A stretch of 64,000 nucleotides of DNA. Origin: DAONJL01 sp035405645 [NCBI: bacterium] (GTDB lineage: Bacteria > JAGOBX01 > DAONJL01). The stretch lies in the NCBI GenBank assembly GCA_035405645.1, contig DAONJL010000001.1, positions 81,786-145,785 of the forward strand, read 5' to 3'. A program made the translations under genes and the position numbers. Below are positions 36,517 through 45,856 of this stretch, piece by piece. The notes below the pieces were generated by a model that worked only from the letters and a program-made list of their open reading frames with translations, was not told the DNA's origin and did no database searches. Position 1 is the stretch's first letter; each line of letters opens with the position of its first letter.

Positions 36517-37749
36517 ATGAGAAAAGAAAAAATAGCGTGGGCTTTTTATGATTGGGCTAATTCTGCATTTGCTACTACTCTTCTTGCTGGCTTTTTCCCT
36601 CTTTTTTTTAAACAATACTGGTGTGCAAATGTTGATGTTTCTATTAGTTCTTTTCGGCTTGGTATTGCAAATTCATTATCAGGGATTACGATTGCTTTAT
36701 TTGCCCCACTGCTTGGTTCAATTGCTGATAAAACTAATAAAAGAAAAGCATTTTTATTTTTCTTTACTCTTATTGGTTCGATTTTTACCATACTTTTGAG
36801 TTTTTTAAATGCAATGGACTGGTTTTATGCTTTTTTATTTTTTATCATTTCTTCTATTGCTTTTAGTGCTTCTAATATTTTTTATGATTCTTTATTATTA
36901 GATGTTGCAGAATTTAATGAACGAGATTTTGTTTCATCGCTTGGTTATTCACTCGGTTATTTAGGTGGTGGATTATTATTTAGCATAAATGTTCTTATGG
37001 TATTAAAACCAGATTTATTTAATTTAAAAGAAACAACTATAGCAATTAAACTATCTTTTTTTACTGCTGGCTTATGGTGGCTTATTTTTTCAATTCCTTT
37101 ATTTATTTTTGTAAAAGAAAAAATAAGAATAAAAACTGTGAACGGTAATGTAATTTTATTAGGTTTTTATGAATTAAAAGAAACATTTAAAAATATTAAA
37201 AAATATAAAGTTGTTTTAATTTTCTTACTTGCGTATTGGTTTTATATTGATGGCGTTGATACTATAATCAGAATGGCAATTGATTATGGATTAGCAATTG
37301 GCTTTAATTACCAACACTTAATTATTGCTTTGCTCATAACACAATTTATTGGTTTTCCATCTGCACTTTTATTTGGCAAAATTGGTGAGCGATATGGTCC
37401 TAAAACTGGCATTTTTATTTGTTTATTTGTTTATATATTTGTTTCTGTATATGCTTATTTTATAAATAAAGTAATTGAATTTTATATACTTGCAATTATT
37501 ATTGGTTTAGTGCAGGGCGGTGTACAGGCACTAAGCCGATCTTTATTTTCTAAAATAATACCGCAAGATAAATCTGCTGAATTTTTTGGCTTTTATGATA
37601 TGTTCTCAAAATTTGCTGTTATTTTAGGTCCTTTTATTATGGGCTTTATTAGTTTCATTTCAGGTAATCCAAGACTTTCTGTTTTATCAATTATTATTTT
37701 ATTTATTCTTGGTGGCTCATTATTATTAAAAGTAAAAGAAGTTAGATAA
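36517..37749 (+). CDS. MFS transporter, UMF1/Atg22-like family
   Basis: 410 residues, about 11-12 membrane segments. The family signature follows the start: EKIAWAFYDWANSAFATT, then GSIADKTNKRKAFLFF in the 2-3 loop and QGGVQALSRSLFSKIIP in the 10-11 region. UMF1 proteins are major-facilitator exporters with uncertain substrates. I start at the ATG at 36517 because the upstream TTG (36481) would put an odd hydrophobic leader before the signature. No Shine-Dalgarno is visible; TTGATT (36481) and TAATTT (36504) with a 17-base spacer could be a promoter giving an almost leaderless mRNA. It stands alone. Confidence 0.9.
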   Translation: MRKEKIAWAFYDWANSAFATTLLAGFFPLFFKQYWCANVDVSISSFRLGIANSLSGITIALFAPLLGSIADKTNKRKAFLFFFTLIGSIFTILLSFLNAMDWFYAFLFFIISSIAFSASNIFYDSLLLDVAEFNERDFVSSLGYSLGYLGGGLLFSINVLMVLKPDLFNLKETTIAIKLSFFTAGLWWLIFSIPLFIFVKEKIRIKTVNGNVILLGFYELKETFKNIKKYKVVLIFLLAYWFYIDGVDTIIRMAIDYGLAIGFNYQHLIIALLITQFIGFPSALLFGKIGERYGPKTGIFICLFVYIFVSVYAYFINKVIEFYILAIIIGLVQGGVQALSRSLFSKIIPQDKSAEFFGFYDMFSKFAVILGPFIMGFISFISGNPRLSVLSIIILFILGGSLLLKVKEVR

Positions 37750-37910
37750 AAATTGGTCAAATAAAACTCTTATTTTTTTGGCAATTTTTTTATCATTGTA
37801 TTTTTATTATTTCTTTTATTTGTTTTAATTTCTTTTTACTTATTATTCATAATGCTGCAAAGGGGTATACCATGTCTGGAATATTTTCTGAAAAATTTAT
37901 GTAATTTTAC

Positions 37911-37939
37911 TTGACTTTATTTTTATTTAGTATTATAAA
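37911..37939 (+). promoter_or_regulatory. Promoter of the barrel/TPR/M23 cluster
   Basis: TTGACT (37911-37916), 17 bases, TATAAA (37934-37939), then an AAGGATGG ribosome-binding site before the ATG at 37982. Confidence 0.62.
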
Positions 37940-37981
37940 AAAAATAAAATTAAAAATTTTTAATAAGGATGGAAAATTAAA

Positions 37982-39682
37982 ATGGGGAAAAGGATTTTAT
38001 TTTTTTTAATAATTTTAAATTTGATTGTTTTATCAAATCTTTTTTCTTTTACTATTTCTGATTACAAAATAAATGGCAATAACAGTTTGGGTATTGAATT
38101 TACTAATATTGACAATTCCTATTATGAGACTGTCTATTCAGAAGGAGTAGCAAAGGGTGCAAATTTATTAGATGAATTTTTCCTGCAAACCAAAATAAAT
38201 GAAGTTAGTCTTACAGGACTTGGTTCATTTATTATAAATAAAGAAGATGTTGCTTTTCGAAAAATTTTTATTGAAGCAAGTAAAGATAAAATAATATTAA
38301 ATGCAGGCGATATATATCCACAGGAATCAGAATTATCATTAGCAAATATAAGAATTCGTGGTTTAAAATTTGAATATACTGATCAATTTAATGACCAATC
38401 ATATAAATATAAAATTGTTAAACCATTATATGAAAGTTTAGAAACAGGAAAATTAATTGACAACAGTTTACCTTCATATTATTATCAAAAAAAAAATTTA
38501 ACAAGATTAATAACTGGCTTATCATTTAAAACATTTGCTGGTTATTCTTATGTTTCTTCAAATGTTAATAAAACAAAAGGTACATCATTACCACCTGACC
38601 AATTCCTGATTGGCATAAAAACTGACTTATCTTTAATTGCAAATAGTAATTTAAATGTTAGTTACATACAGGCAGAAGACAAAGAAAGTGTCGCTGGATA
38701 TAATAAACAGGATGGCTCAATTATTAGTATGAATTTCAATAAATTATTTATGAATACATTATTAAATAATGATAGAATAATATTTTCAACAGAATTAGCA
38801 AAAAGCAAATATGACGAAAATACAGATGATACAGAAGGTGAAAAAGATGATAGAGCATATTATGGAAATTTAGAATATAAATACAAAGATTTATCTTTCA
38901 AAATCAAATATTACAAATATAATTCTGATTTTAAAAACATTGGCAATCCATTTATTCAGGTAGATAAAAAAGGTTTTTTGTCTGAAATAAATTACGCAAT
39001 ATGTAATACATATTTCTTTAACCTCTTTTATGAAGATTATAAAAATAATTTAAATAATAGTGATGATACAACAGAACAGACAACAGTTTGGTCGCCGACA
39101 TTACAATTAAAATTCCCTGATGCACCAGAATGGATTTTAAATTATCAAAAAACAAAAATAGATGGTGAAAATAAAAATATCACAATAAGTGATAAAGATG
39201 ATTTTAATCTTACTACAAAATTTAATTTATCATTTTTTAATTTTTTATTAGGCTATAAACATACTAAATATGACGATTATGAAACCGCTTCTGATTCTAA
39301 TTCATATAAATGTAATGGCTATAATTTCTCTATTAATTATTCTCTTTTAAATAATAGACTATATTTATTCCATTATTTTTATTCAGATGAATTTAAGTAT
39401 AAATCAAATTCAAAAATCAAAAATAATTTCATAACATTTAATAGTAATTATCAGTTAATACCAAATAAAGTAATTATAAATCCATTATTAGAATACAGAA
39501 AATCTGAGCGTGATAACAACACTTTATTAGATGCACTTTCTTTTCAATTTAATCTTGACTATATTTTAGATTATTCAAAACAGATTGCTTTTAAATTTAG
39601 ATATACTGATGAAGATTATAGTGGCACTGATTTAGATAATAAAATTTATTCTGGTAGAATAGAATATAAAATTAATTTTTAG
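37982..39682 (+). CDS. Predicted outer-membrane beta-barrel protein
   Basis: 566 residues with a signal peptide (1-22). The mature part is a run of short alternating amphipathic strands with aromatic residues (for example LSFKIKYYKYNSDFKN, YNFSINYSLLNNRLYLFHYFY) and ends in GRIEYKINF, a C-terminal phenylalanine as in many outer-membrane barrels. I recognise no specific family. It heads a probable operon with a TPR-like protein and a LysM-M23 protein, so an envelope role is likely. This is one of the better clues that the organism is diderm. Confidence 0.62.
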   Translation: MGKRILFFLIILNLIVLSNLFSFTISDYKINGNNSLGIEFTNIDNSYYETVYSEGVAKGANLLDEFFLQTKINEVSLTGLGSFIINKEDVAFRKIFIEASKDKIILNAGDIYPQESELSLANIRIRGLKFEYTDQFNDQSYKYKIVKPLYESLETGKLIDNSLPSYYYQKKNLTRLITGLSFKTFAGYSYVSSNVNKTKGTSLPPDQFLIGIKTDLSLIANSNLNVSYIQAEDKESVAGYNKQDGSIISMNFNKLFMNTLLNNDRIIFSTELAKSKYDENTDDTEGEKDDRAYYGNLEYKYKDLSFKIKYYKYNSDFKNIGNPFIQVDKKGFLSEINYAICNTYFFNLFYEDYKNNLNNSDDTTEQTTVWSPTLQLKFPDAPEWILNYQKTKIDGENKNITISDKDDFNLTTKFNLSFFNFLLGYKHTKYDDYETASDSNSYKCNGYNFSINYSLLNNRLYLFHYFYSDEFKYKSNSKIKNNFITFNSNYQLIPNKVIINPLLEYRKSERDNNTLLDALSFQFNLDYILDYSKQIAFKFRYTDEDYSGTDLDNKIYSGRIEYKINF

Positions 39683-39692
39683 GAGTATTATT

Positions 39693-40640
39693 ATGTTTAA
39701 AAAATTTTTTATTTTATTTATTTTTCTGCTTTTTACTTTTTTCTTATTTGCTGATGAAAAACAGGATGAAGGTTTAAAATTATTATTAAGTAAATTCAAA
39801 AAAAATAATGATGAATTTTCATATAATGATGAAACAATAAATAAATTACAAAAATTAGTAGAAAAAAATGATTTAGAAAATTTCTTCATTGAATTAATGA
39901 ATTTAACAAAAAGTAAAGGTGAAAAAGAAGAAGATATTCAAAAAGCATATTTAGATTTAATCTATTTATTAGCAATAAATAAAAAATATAATGAAAGCAT
40001 TTTTTTTATTGATGAAGTAAAATCAATTTTTAAAAATATTCCGGATGATTTTGAAGAATGGATAAGTTTTATTGAAATATATGCAAAAGCAAATCAAAAA
40101 ACAAAGCAATATAAAATTTTAGAAGCCATTGAACAATTCACTGATAAATATAAAGATAGTATCTGGTATGAAGCAATACTATTAATAAAAATTAGTGAGT
40201 ATAAAAAAATTGGCTATTTAACTGGAATAGAAAAAACTTCTTATGAACTTTATGAAATAAATAAAGAAGCAGTTTTAAATAATCAGGAATTATATAACAA
40301 CACAAAAAAACATTTAGAAAAAACAGGCAATTATAATAAGTTAGTAAATTTAGTTAAATATTACATAAAAAAATTTTCAAATAAAAAAGACCTTGAAAAT
40401 GAGTATTATTTTTTAGCACAGTATTATGATTCAATTGATAACAAAAATTTAGCAAAAAAATATTATCAAATAATAGCAGAAAACAAAGATTCTGTATTTG
40501 CCGCTGATGCAATTTACTGGTTAGCAAATTATTATTTAACAAAAGATAAAAGAAAAGCAAAATCATATTTTTCTGATTTAATGAAGTATGAAGCATATAA
40601 AGAATTAGCAGAAAAAAAATTAAATGAAATTAGTAGATGA
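39693..40640 (+). CDS. Exported TPR-like protein
   Basis: 315 residues: a signal peptide (1-20, ending LFADEK) and then repeated helix pairs resembling tetratricopeptide units, clearest at about 225-310 (LENEYYFLAQYYDSIDNKNLAKKYYQIIAENK, AADAIYWLANYYLTKDKRKAKSYFSDLMKY). Such proteins are periplasmic scaffolds, as in YbgF/CpoB or BamD. It starts 10 bases after the barrel gene with AGGAG upstream. Specific role not assigned. Confidence 0.7.
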   Translation: MFKKFFILFIFLLFTFFLFADEKQDEGLKLLLSKFKKNNDEFSYNDETINKLQKLVEKNDLENFFIELMNLTKSKGEKEEDIQKAYLDLIYLLAINKKYNESIFFIDEVKSIFKNIPDDFEEWISFIEIYAKANQKTKQYKILEAIEQFTDKYKDSIWYEAILLIKISEYKKIGYLTGIEKTSYELYEINKEAVLNNQELYNNTKKHLEKTGNYNKLVNLVKYYIKKFSNKKDLENEYYFLAQYYDSIDNKNLAKKYYQIIAENKDSVFAADAIYWLANYYLTKDKRKAKSYFSDLMKYEAYKELAEKKLNEISR

Positions 40641-40709
40641 AATTTAAGAAAAAAATATTTTTTCTCTTAATCAAAAAATTTATAAATAATTTTGGATAGA
40701 AAAAATAGG

Positions 40710-41759
40710 ATGAGAAAATCATTTCTTTTTTTGGGAATTTTTATTCTTTTTATTTTTCTTTTCCTGATAAGTTTTTTCAAAGAACAACCAAATTATGTAT
40801 CAGTTTATGCAATGGTATTATCTCCTGATATAATTGATAAAGATTTAATATTTGATAAAAATTTAGAAAATATTGAAGATATTTTTAATAAAGAAAAAGA
40901 GAAAAATGGCGAAGAAATATATGAACCAACAACATTAACAGCAGTAAAAGATGTAATTGTTGATGCCTCACAAATAAAATCAAAAGAAAAACCAACTGTT
41001 TTTCATATAATAAAATACAAAGTAAAAGAAGGCGAAAGTTTATGGACTATCGCTAAAAATAATGATATTTCTATAAATACAATTTTATTTTTCAATCCTA
41101 AACTCTCGAATAATATTATCTATGAAAATATGGAATTAGATTTACCAAATATGGATGGTATTTTAGTTACTCTAAATAAAAACGAAACTCTGGATAGCAT
41201 AGCAAAAAATTATAAAATTAAAACTGAAGAATTAATTAAAGTCAATAATATAAAAAATGTTAAAGAATTAAAAGCAGGCGATAAAATATTTGTTCCAGGC
41301 ACTAATTTAAGACCATTAAAAACACCACAAATAAAACGCTATACTAAAAAGAAAAAAGAATTTGAATTACCTGTTAAAGCTGGTTATATTTCTTCTACTT
41401 TTGGTAATAGATTTCATCCTATTTATCGAAGATGGATTTTTCACGAAGGAATTGATATAGCAAGTAATGTTGGAACTAAAATTTATTCTGTTGCTGATGG
41501 TAAAGTTACTTTTGTCGGCTGGATTAGAGGTTATGGTCGAGTTATAATTATCAGACATACAAAAGGATTTACATCTACTTATGCACATTTAAATACAACA
41601 AAAGCAAAAATTGGTGATTGGGTTGAACAAGGTGAATTAATTGGTTATATGGGCAATACTGGTCGTGTTACTGGCTCTCATTTACATTTCGAATTAAGAA
41701 GATTTGGCCAATCTTTGAATCCTGCTAAATATATTGATTTTTCAAAACTATTATATTAA
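40710..41759 (+). CDS. LysM-M23 metallopeptidase, envelope murein hydrolase type
   Basis: 349 residues from the ATG at 40710 (a TTG six codons earlier is less likely). One N-terminal membrane segment, then two LysM units (IKYKVKEGESLWTIAKNN; LVTLNKNETLDSIAKNYKIK...KAGDKIFVPG) and a C-terminal M23 domain with H245 and D249 (FHEGIDIAS) and H324/H326 (GSHLHFELRR); all expected zinc ligands are there, so it should be active. It binds peptidoglycan via LysM and cuts peptide crosslinks. Last gene of the barrel/TPR cluster. Confidence 0.9.
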   Translation: MRKSFLFLGIFILFIFLFLISFFKEQPNYVSVYAMVLSPDIIDKDLIFDKNLENIEDIFNKEKEKNGEEIYEPTTLTAVKDVIVDASQIKSKEKPTVFHIIKYKVKEGESLWTIAKNNDISINTILFFNPKLSNNIIYENMELDLPNMDGILVTLNKNETLDSIAKNYKIKTEELIKVNNIKNVKELKAGDKIFVPGTNLRPLKTPQIKRYTKKKKEFELPVKAGYISSTFGNRFHPIYRRWIFHEGIDIASNVGTKIYSVADGKVTFVGWIRGYGRVIIIRHTKGFTSTYAHLNTTKAKIGDWVEQGELIGYMGNTGRVTGSHLHFELRRFGQSLNPAKYIDFSKLLY

Positions 41760-41938
41760 AGTCAAATTTTGATAATTCTTAAATTATGATGAACACCATT
41801 TTTTAATCTTTTTTGAATGTTAGATAATGTTTTAATTTGAGTGTTTATTTATTCAAATGAATCATTTAAAAAAATAAATTAATTTTATTCTAATTATTTT
41901 TCATATAGTTTTATAAAAAGATATTCCTCTTTTATTTT

Positions 41939-41962
41939 GATTTTTCGAAATTTCGAAAAATC
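41939..41962. promoter_or_regulatory. 24-bp perfect palindrome centred on TTTCGAAATTTCGAAA
   Basis: Each half matches the other exactly over 12 bases, and the half-site motif CGAAAAAT is repeated once more to the right. It could be an operator for a dimeric repressor or a cruciform-forming terminator between two plus-strand operons; position does not decide. Confidence 0.5.
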
Positions 41963-42145
41963 GAAAAATTTGTTTAAAATAAGATAAATATCTCACTTAC
42001 GCACACTCTCTCAAATATCAGAATTAAATTTTTATCTTTGAATAATTTAATCTAATTTAATTTCTCTCTGTTAACTAACAAGAAGATATTGTGAAAAAAA
42101 TCAAATATATATAAATCAATAAAACAAAAGTGCTTCTCATATTTA

Positions 42146-42175
42146 TTGACAATTTCATTACAAAGCAATTATAAA
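42146..42175 (+). promoter_or_regulatory. Upstream promoter of the nucleoside ABC transporter
   Basis: TTGACA (42146-42151), 18 bases, TATAAA (42170-42175), giving a leader of about 45-50 bases. Confidence 0.6.
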
Positions 42176-42191
42176 TTTTACAAAAAAATAT

Positions 42192-42220
42192 TTGACATAA
42201 AAAAAATTTTATTGTAATTA
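42192..42220 (+). promoter_or_regulatory. Second promoter, next to the start codon
   Basis: TTGACA (42192-42197), 17 bases, TAATTA (42215-42220), with the ATG only 9 bases after the -10. No Shine-Dalgarno is visible before the ATG at 42230, so a transcript from here would be nearly leaderless. Confidence 0.5.
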
Positions 42221-42229
42221 TTTTATTTA

Positions 42230-43267
42230 ATGAAAAAGTTTTATATCGCTTTTTTATTAGTTTTTTTAATTAATTTTATTTTACTTTTCATAAATTCTTC
42301 TGAAACAATTATCTCATCACATCAAAAAAAATTAAAAGTAGGATTAGTCTTTGATGTTGGTGGACGCGGTGATAAATCATTTAATGATTCTGCTTATAAA
42401 GGTTTAGAAGATGCAATAAAAAATTTAGAAATAGATGGACAATATATTGAACCAGGCGAAGGCGCAGACCGTGAATCTGCTCTACGATTACTTGCTTCTG
42501 AAAAATTTGATATTGTCTTTGGAATAGGTTTTATTTTTACTGATGACATTACAAACATAGCAAAAGAATATCCAGATGTAAAATTTGCGTGTATAGACTA
42601 TGCAGTAAAAGTAGATGAAAATGGCGTTGTTGTGCCACCGCCTGAAAATGTTGCTGCATTAAAATTTCGTGAAGAAGAAGGTTCTTTTTTAGTTGGTGTA
42701 ATCGCTGCTCTTGTTTCTAAAACAAATAAAATTGGTTTTGTTGGTGGAATGGATATTCCATTAATCCATAAATTTGAAGCAGGTTATTGCGCAGGTGCGA
42801 AAACAGTCAAACCTGATATTGAAATCATTTCAAATTATGCAGGCGTAACTGGTACTGCATTTAAAGACCCGGCAAAAGGCAAAGAATTAGCATTAAGCCA
42901 ATATAATAAAGGTGTTGATATAATTTTTCACGCTTCAGGTTCCACAGGACTTGGTGTTTTTGAAGCTGCTCGTATGGTAAATAAATTAGCAATTGGTGTT
43001 GATGCTGACCAATATTTTGAAGCACCAGGTTATATTCTAACAAGTATGATAAAACGCGTTGATGTAGCAGTTTATAAAACAATTGAAGATTGCCTTAATA
43101 ATCAATTTACTGGCGGTATTAAAAATTTTGGTTTGAATGAAAAAGGTGTTGATTATGTTTATGATGATAATAATAAAAATTTAATTCCATCAGAAGTAAT
43201 AAAAGTAGTAGAAGAATTAAAAGAAAAAATAATAAAAGGTGAAATAAAAGTTCCTTCGACAAAATAA
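42230..43267 (+). CDS. BMP/PnrA-type nucleoside-binding protein
   Basis: 345 residues with an N-terminal signal (1-24) but no lipobox cysteine, unlike most BMP lipoproteins. Family motifs: KVGLVFDVGGRGDKSFNDSAYKGL, EFDIVFGIGFIFTD-like strand, FREEEGSFLVGVIAAL, KIGFVGGMDIPLIHKFEAGY, IIFHASGSTGLGVFEAA and GVDADQYF. These proteins bind purine nucleosides for ABC import. The ATPase gene follows 2 bases later. Substrate is inferred from the family (PnrA, BmpA, NupN). Confidence 0.9.
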   Translation: MKKFYIAFLLVFLINFILLFINSSETIISSHQKKLKVGLVFDVGGRGDKSFNDSAYKGLEDAIKNLEIDGQYIEPGEGADRESALRLLASEKFDIVFGIGFIFTDDITNIAKEYPDVKFACIDYAVKVDENGVVVPPPENVAALKFREEEGSFLVGVIAALVSKTNKIGFVGGMDIPLIHKFEAGYCAGAKTVKPDIEIISNYAGVTGTAFKDPAKGKELALSQYNKGVDIIFHASGSTGLGVFEAARMVNKLAIGVDADQYFEAPGYILTSMIKRVDVAVYKTIEDCLNNQFTGGIKNFGLNEKGVDYVYDDNNKNLIPSEVIKVVEELKEKIIKGEIKVPSTK

Positions 43268-43269
43268 TT

Positions 43270-44787
43270 ATGGAAAGAAAAAATGTAATTGAATTAAAAA
43301 ATATAGTTAAACGCTTTGGAAAAGTAGTTGCAAATAAGAATATTAATTTAAGTGTAAGAGAAGGCGAAATTCATGCAATAGTTGGTGAAAATGGTGCAGG
43401 CAAATCCACACTAATGAATATTCTATTTGGACTTTATCAACCAGATGAAGGTGAAATAATAATAAATGGCGAACGACTAACAAGACATAATCCAAAAAAT
43501 TCAATTCGTTTAGGCATAGGAATGGTTCATCAACATTTTATGTTAATACCAACATTAACAGTAGCAGAAAATGTTATATTAGGACAGGAACCAACAAAAG
43601 GAATAGTGATTGATTTAAAAACAGCAGAAGAAAAAATCCAAAAATTATCAGATGAATACAATTTAAAAATAAATCCAAAAGCAAAAGTAGCAGATTTATC
43701 AGTAGGTGAAAATCAGCGTGTAGAAATAATTAAGGTTTTGTATCGTGGTGCAAATATTTTAATTTTAGATGAACCAACTGCAATTTTAACTCCGAGTGAA
43801 GTTCGTGAATTTTTTAAGATTATCAAAGCACTTGCGGCTCAGAATAAAACAATAATAATAATAACACATAAACTTGATGAAGTAATGGAAATTGCTGATA
43901 GAATAACAGTAATAAAACAGGGTGAAACAATAGCGACAGTAAATAAAAAAGAAACAAATCCACAATTGCTTGCAAGAATGATGGTTGGTAGAGATGTATT
44001 ATTAAGAGTGGAAAAAGAAAAAACAGAAATAGGTGAACCAATAATTACAATAACAAATTTATCAGTATTAAAAACAAATGAAATTTTTGCTTTACAGGAT
44101 ATAAATATTACAATACATTCAGGCGAAATATTTGGTATAGCAGGCGTAGAAGGAAATGGACAAACAGAACTAATCGAAGCAATAATGGGCTTAAATTTAG
44201 ATAAAATAAAATCAGGTACAATAAAATTAGAAAATGTAGAAATAACAAATTTAAATACAAGAAAAAGATTAATCTCAGGTTGTTCACATATACCAGAAGA
44301 CAGACATTTACGTGGACTTGTGCTTGATTATAAAGTTAAAGAAAATATTATATTAGGACAGCATTACTTCTTTTGCAAATATTGTTTTTTAAATGATAAA
44401 GAAATAAATAATCATAGTGAAAAATTAATTGAAATATATGACATAAGACCAAATGATAAAGAAGTAATAGTAAAAGGCTTATCAGGAGGCAATCAGCAAA
44501 AAGTAATAGTAGCAAGAGAATTTACTCGTGATTTTAAATTTTTATTAGCAGCCCAACCAACACGCGGTGTTGATATTGGTGCGATTGAATTTATTCATAA
44601 AAAAATTTTAGAAGCACGTGATGACCAAAAAGCAATTTTACTTATTTCTGCTGATTTAAATGAACTTCTTAGTTTAAGCGATAAAATTGGCGTTTTATAT
44701 AAAGGAAGAATAGTTAAAGTATTAGATGCTGATAAAACAAATCCTGATGAATTAGGTATGTTAATGACAGGTGCGATAGGTGGCTGA
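43270..44787 (+). CDS. Nucleoside ABC transporter ATPase (two ABC domains)
   Basis: 505 residues with two nucleotide-binding halves. First half: Walker A GENGAGKST, signature LSVGENQRVEI, Walker B ILILDEPTAIL, H-loop ITHKLDE. Second half: Walker A-like GVEGNGQTE, signature LSGGNQQKVIVAREF, and a Walker B-like FLLAAQPTRGVD in which the catalytic glutamate position is Q, as is normal for the non-hydrolysing half of this family. It belongs to the RbsA/NupO-type carbohydrate and nucleoside group and energises the two permeases that follow. Confidence 0.94.
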   Translation: MERKNVIELKNIVKRFGKVVANKNINLSVREGEIHAIVGENGAGKSTLMNILFGLYQPDEGEIIINGERLTRHNPKNSIRLGIGMVHQHFMLIPTLTVAENVILGQEPTKGIVIDLKTAEEKIQKLSDEYNLKINPKAKVADLSVGENQRVEIIKVLYRGANILILDEPTAILTPSEVREFFKIIKALAAQNKTIIIITHKLDEVMEIADRITVIKQGETIATVNKKETNPQLLARMMVGRDVLLRVEKEKTEIGEPIITITNLSVLKTNEIFALQDINITIHSGEIFGIAGVEGNGQTELIEAIMGLNLDKIKSGTIKLENVEITNLNTRKRLISGCSHIPEDRHLRGLVLDYKVKENIILGQHYFFCKYCFLNDKEINNHSEKLIEIYDIRPNDKEVIVKGLSGGNQQKVIVAREFTRDFKFLLAAQPTRGVDIGAIEFIHKKILEARDDQKAILLISADLNELLSLSDKIGVLYKGRIVKVLDADKTNPDELGMLMTGAIGG

Positions 44788-44790
44788 TAA

Positions 44791-45840
44791 ATGAACAAAA
44801 AAAATTTAATTATTGAAATACTAATTCCTATTTTTGCTGTTTTACTTTCTTTAATTATCAGCGATATTTTAATTATTATTTATAAACAATCACCTTTAAA
44901 AGTATATAAAATATTAATTGAAGGAACAATATTAAATCCTTATGGAATTGGTCAGGTATTATTTAAAACAACACCATTAATTTTTACAGGTCTTGCTGTT
45001 GCTTTTGCTTTTCACGCTGGCTTATTTAACATTGGTTGCGAAGGTCAACTTTATGTCGGTGCTTTTACCACTGCTATTGTTGCTGCTTATTTACCACAAT
45101 TTACACCACCGCTTATTGCTATTTTGCTTGCTATTATTGCTGGTTTTATTGCTGGTTTTATTGCTGGTTTTATTCCAGGTTATCTAAAAGCAAAAACAGG
45201 TGCGCACGAAGTGATAAATACTATTATGCTTAATTTTATCATTATGGCTATTGTTAATTATCTCGTTATTCGATTTTTTAAAGTGCCTGAAACTATTCAT
45301 ACTTATCCAATAATTAATAATGCGAAAATTCCAAGATTATTTGAATATACTTCCTTTTTTAAAGGTTCGGCTGCTAATCTTTCTTTTTTTATTGCTCTTC
45401 TTGCCTGTTTTATTATCTATATTATTTTATGGAAAACAAAATTTGGTTACGAAGTAAGAGCAACTGGCTATAATCCAAAAGCAGCAGAAACTGCTGGTAT
45501 AAATATTAAAAAAATCGTTATTTTAGCAATGAGTATTTCCGGCGGGCTTGCTGGTCTTGTTGGTATAAATTTTGTCCTCGGTTATAAATATTATTTTGAA
45601 GAAGGTTTTTCATCAGGCATTGGTTTTATGGGCATTGCTGTTGCTTTACTTGGCAGAAATCATCCACTCGGTGTTTTTATTGCTGCTTTATTTTTTGGTA
45701 TTTTAAGTCAGGGTGGACTTGTTATAAATGCTATTGTGCCAAAAGAATTAGTTGATATTTTACAGGCTGTTGTTATTATTTCGGTTGTTGCGTCGAGTTC
45801 AGAAGTCCGTAGATTATTATTTAAACTTGGTCGATTATAA
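44791..45840 (+). CDS. Nucleoside ABC transporter permease 1
   Basis: 349 residues, about 8-10 membrane helices of the BPD_transp_2 family (FNIGCEGQLYVGAF, TGAHEVINTIMLNFI, RATGYNPKAAETAGIN, GFMGIAVALLGRNHPLGV). Forms the inner-membrane channel with the next gene's product. It contains an in-frame 12-bp triple repeat (45139-45174) coding for AGFI three times within a membrane helix. Confidence 0.94.
   Translation: MNKKNLIIEILIPIFAVLLSLIISDILIIIYKQSPLKVYKILIEGTILNPYGIGQVLFKTTPLIFTGLAVAFAFHAGLFNIGCEGQLYVGAFTTAIVAAYLPQFTPPLIAILLAIIAGFIAGFIAGFIPGYLKAKTGAHEVINTIMLNFIIMAIVNYLVIRFFKVPETIHTYPIINNAKIPRLFEYTSFFKGSAANLSFFIALLACFIIYIILWKTKFGYEVRATGYNPKAAETAGINIKKIVILAMSISGGLAGLVGINFVLGYKYYFEEGFSSGIGFMGIAVALLGRNHPLGVFIAALFFGILSQGGLVINAIVPKELVDILQAVVIISVVASSSEVRRLLFKLGRL
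45139..45174 (+). repeat. Three perfect copies of a 12-bp tandem repeat
   Basis: The unit GCTGGTTTTATT is repeated three times without change inside the permease gene, encoding A-G-F-I each time. Unit length is a multiple of three, so copy-number change would alter a helix by four residues without a frameshift. Confidence 0.8.
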
Positions 45841-45856
45841 TTTTCTGGAGTTTATT

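Larger units (their letters stand above)
41760..42229. other. Gene-free stretch before the nucleoside transporter
   Basis: 470 bases. It contains a 24-bp perfect palindrome (41939-41962) set in a larger imperfect inverted repeat (GATATT near 41919 against AATATC near 41987, and TTATTTT against AAAATAA inside it), then two tandem promoters close to the transporter start. I looked for a purine riboswitch and saw none. No open frame of interest. Confidence 0.55.

Noticed and set aside
41990-42229. Possible purine riboswitch before the nucleoside transporter
   Set aside because: No three-way-junction pattern or conserved purine-riboswitch core could be found; two ordinary promoters explain the region.
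45752-45856. Longer start for permease 2 overlapping permease 1
   Set aside because: The ATG at 45857 has a well-placed GGAG and matches the family start; the extension is the shadow of the end of permease 1.
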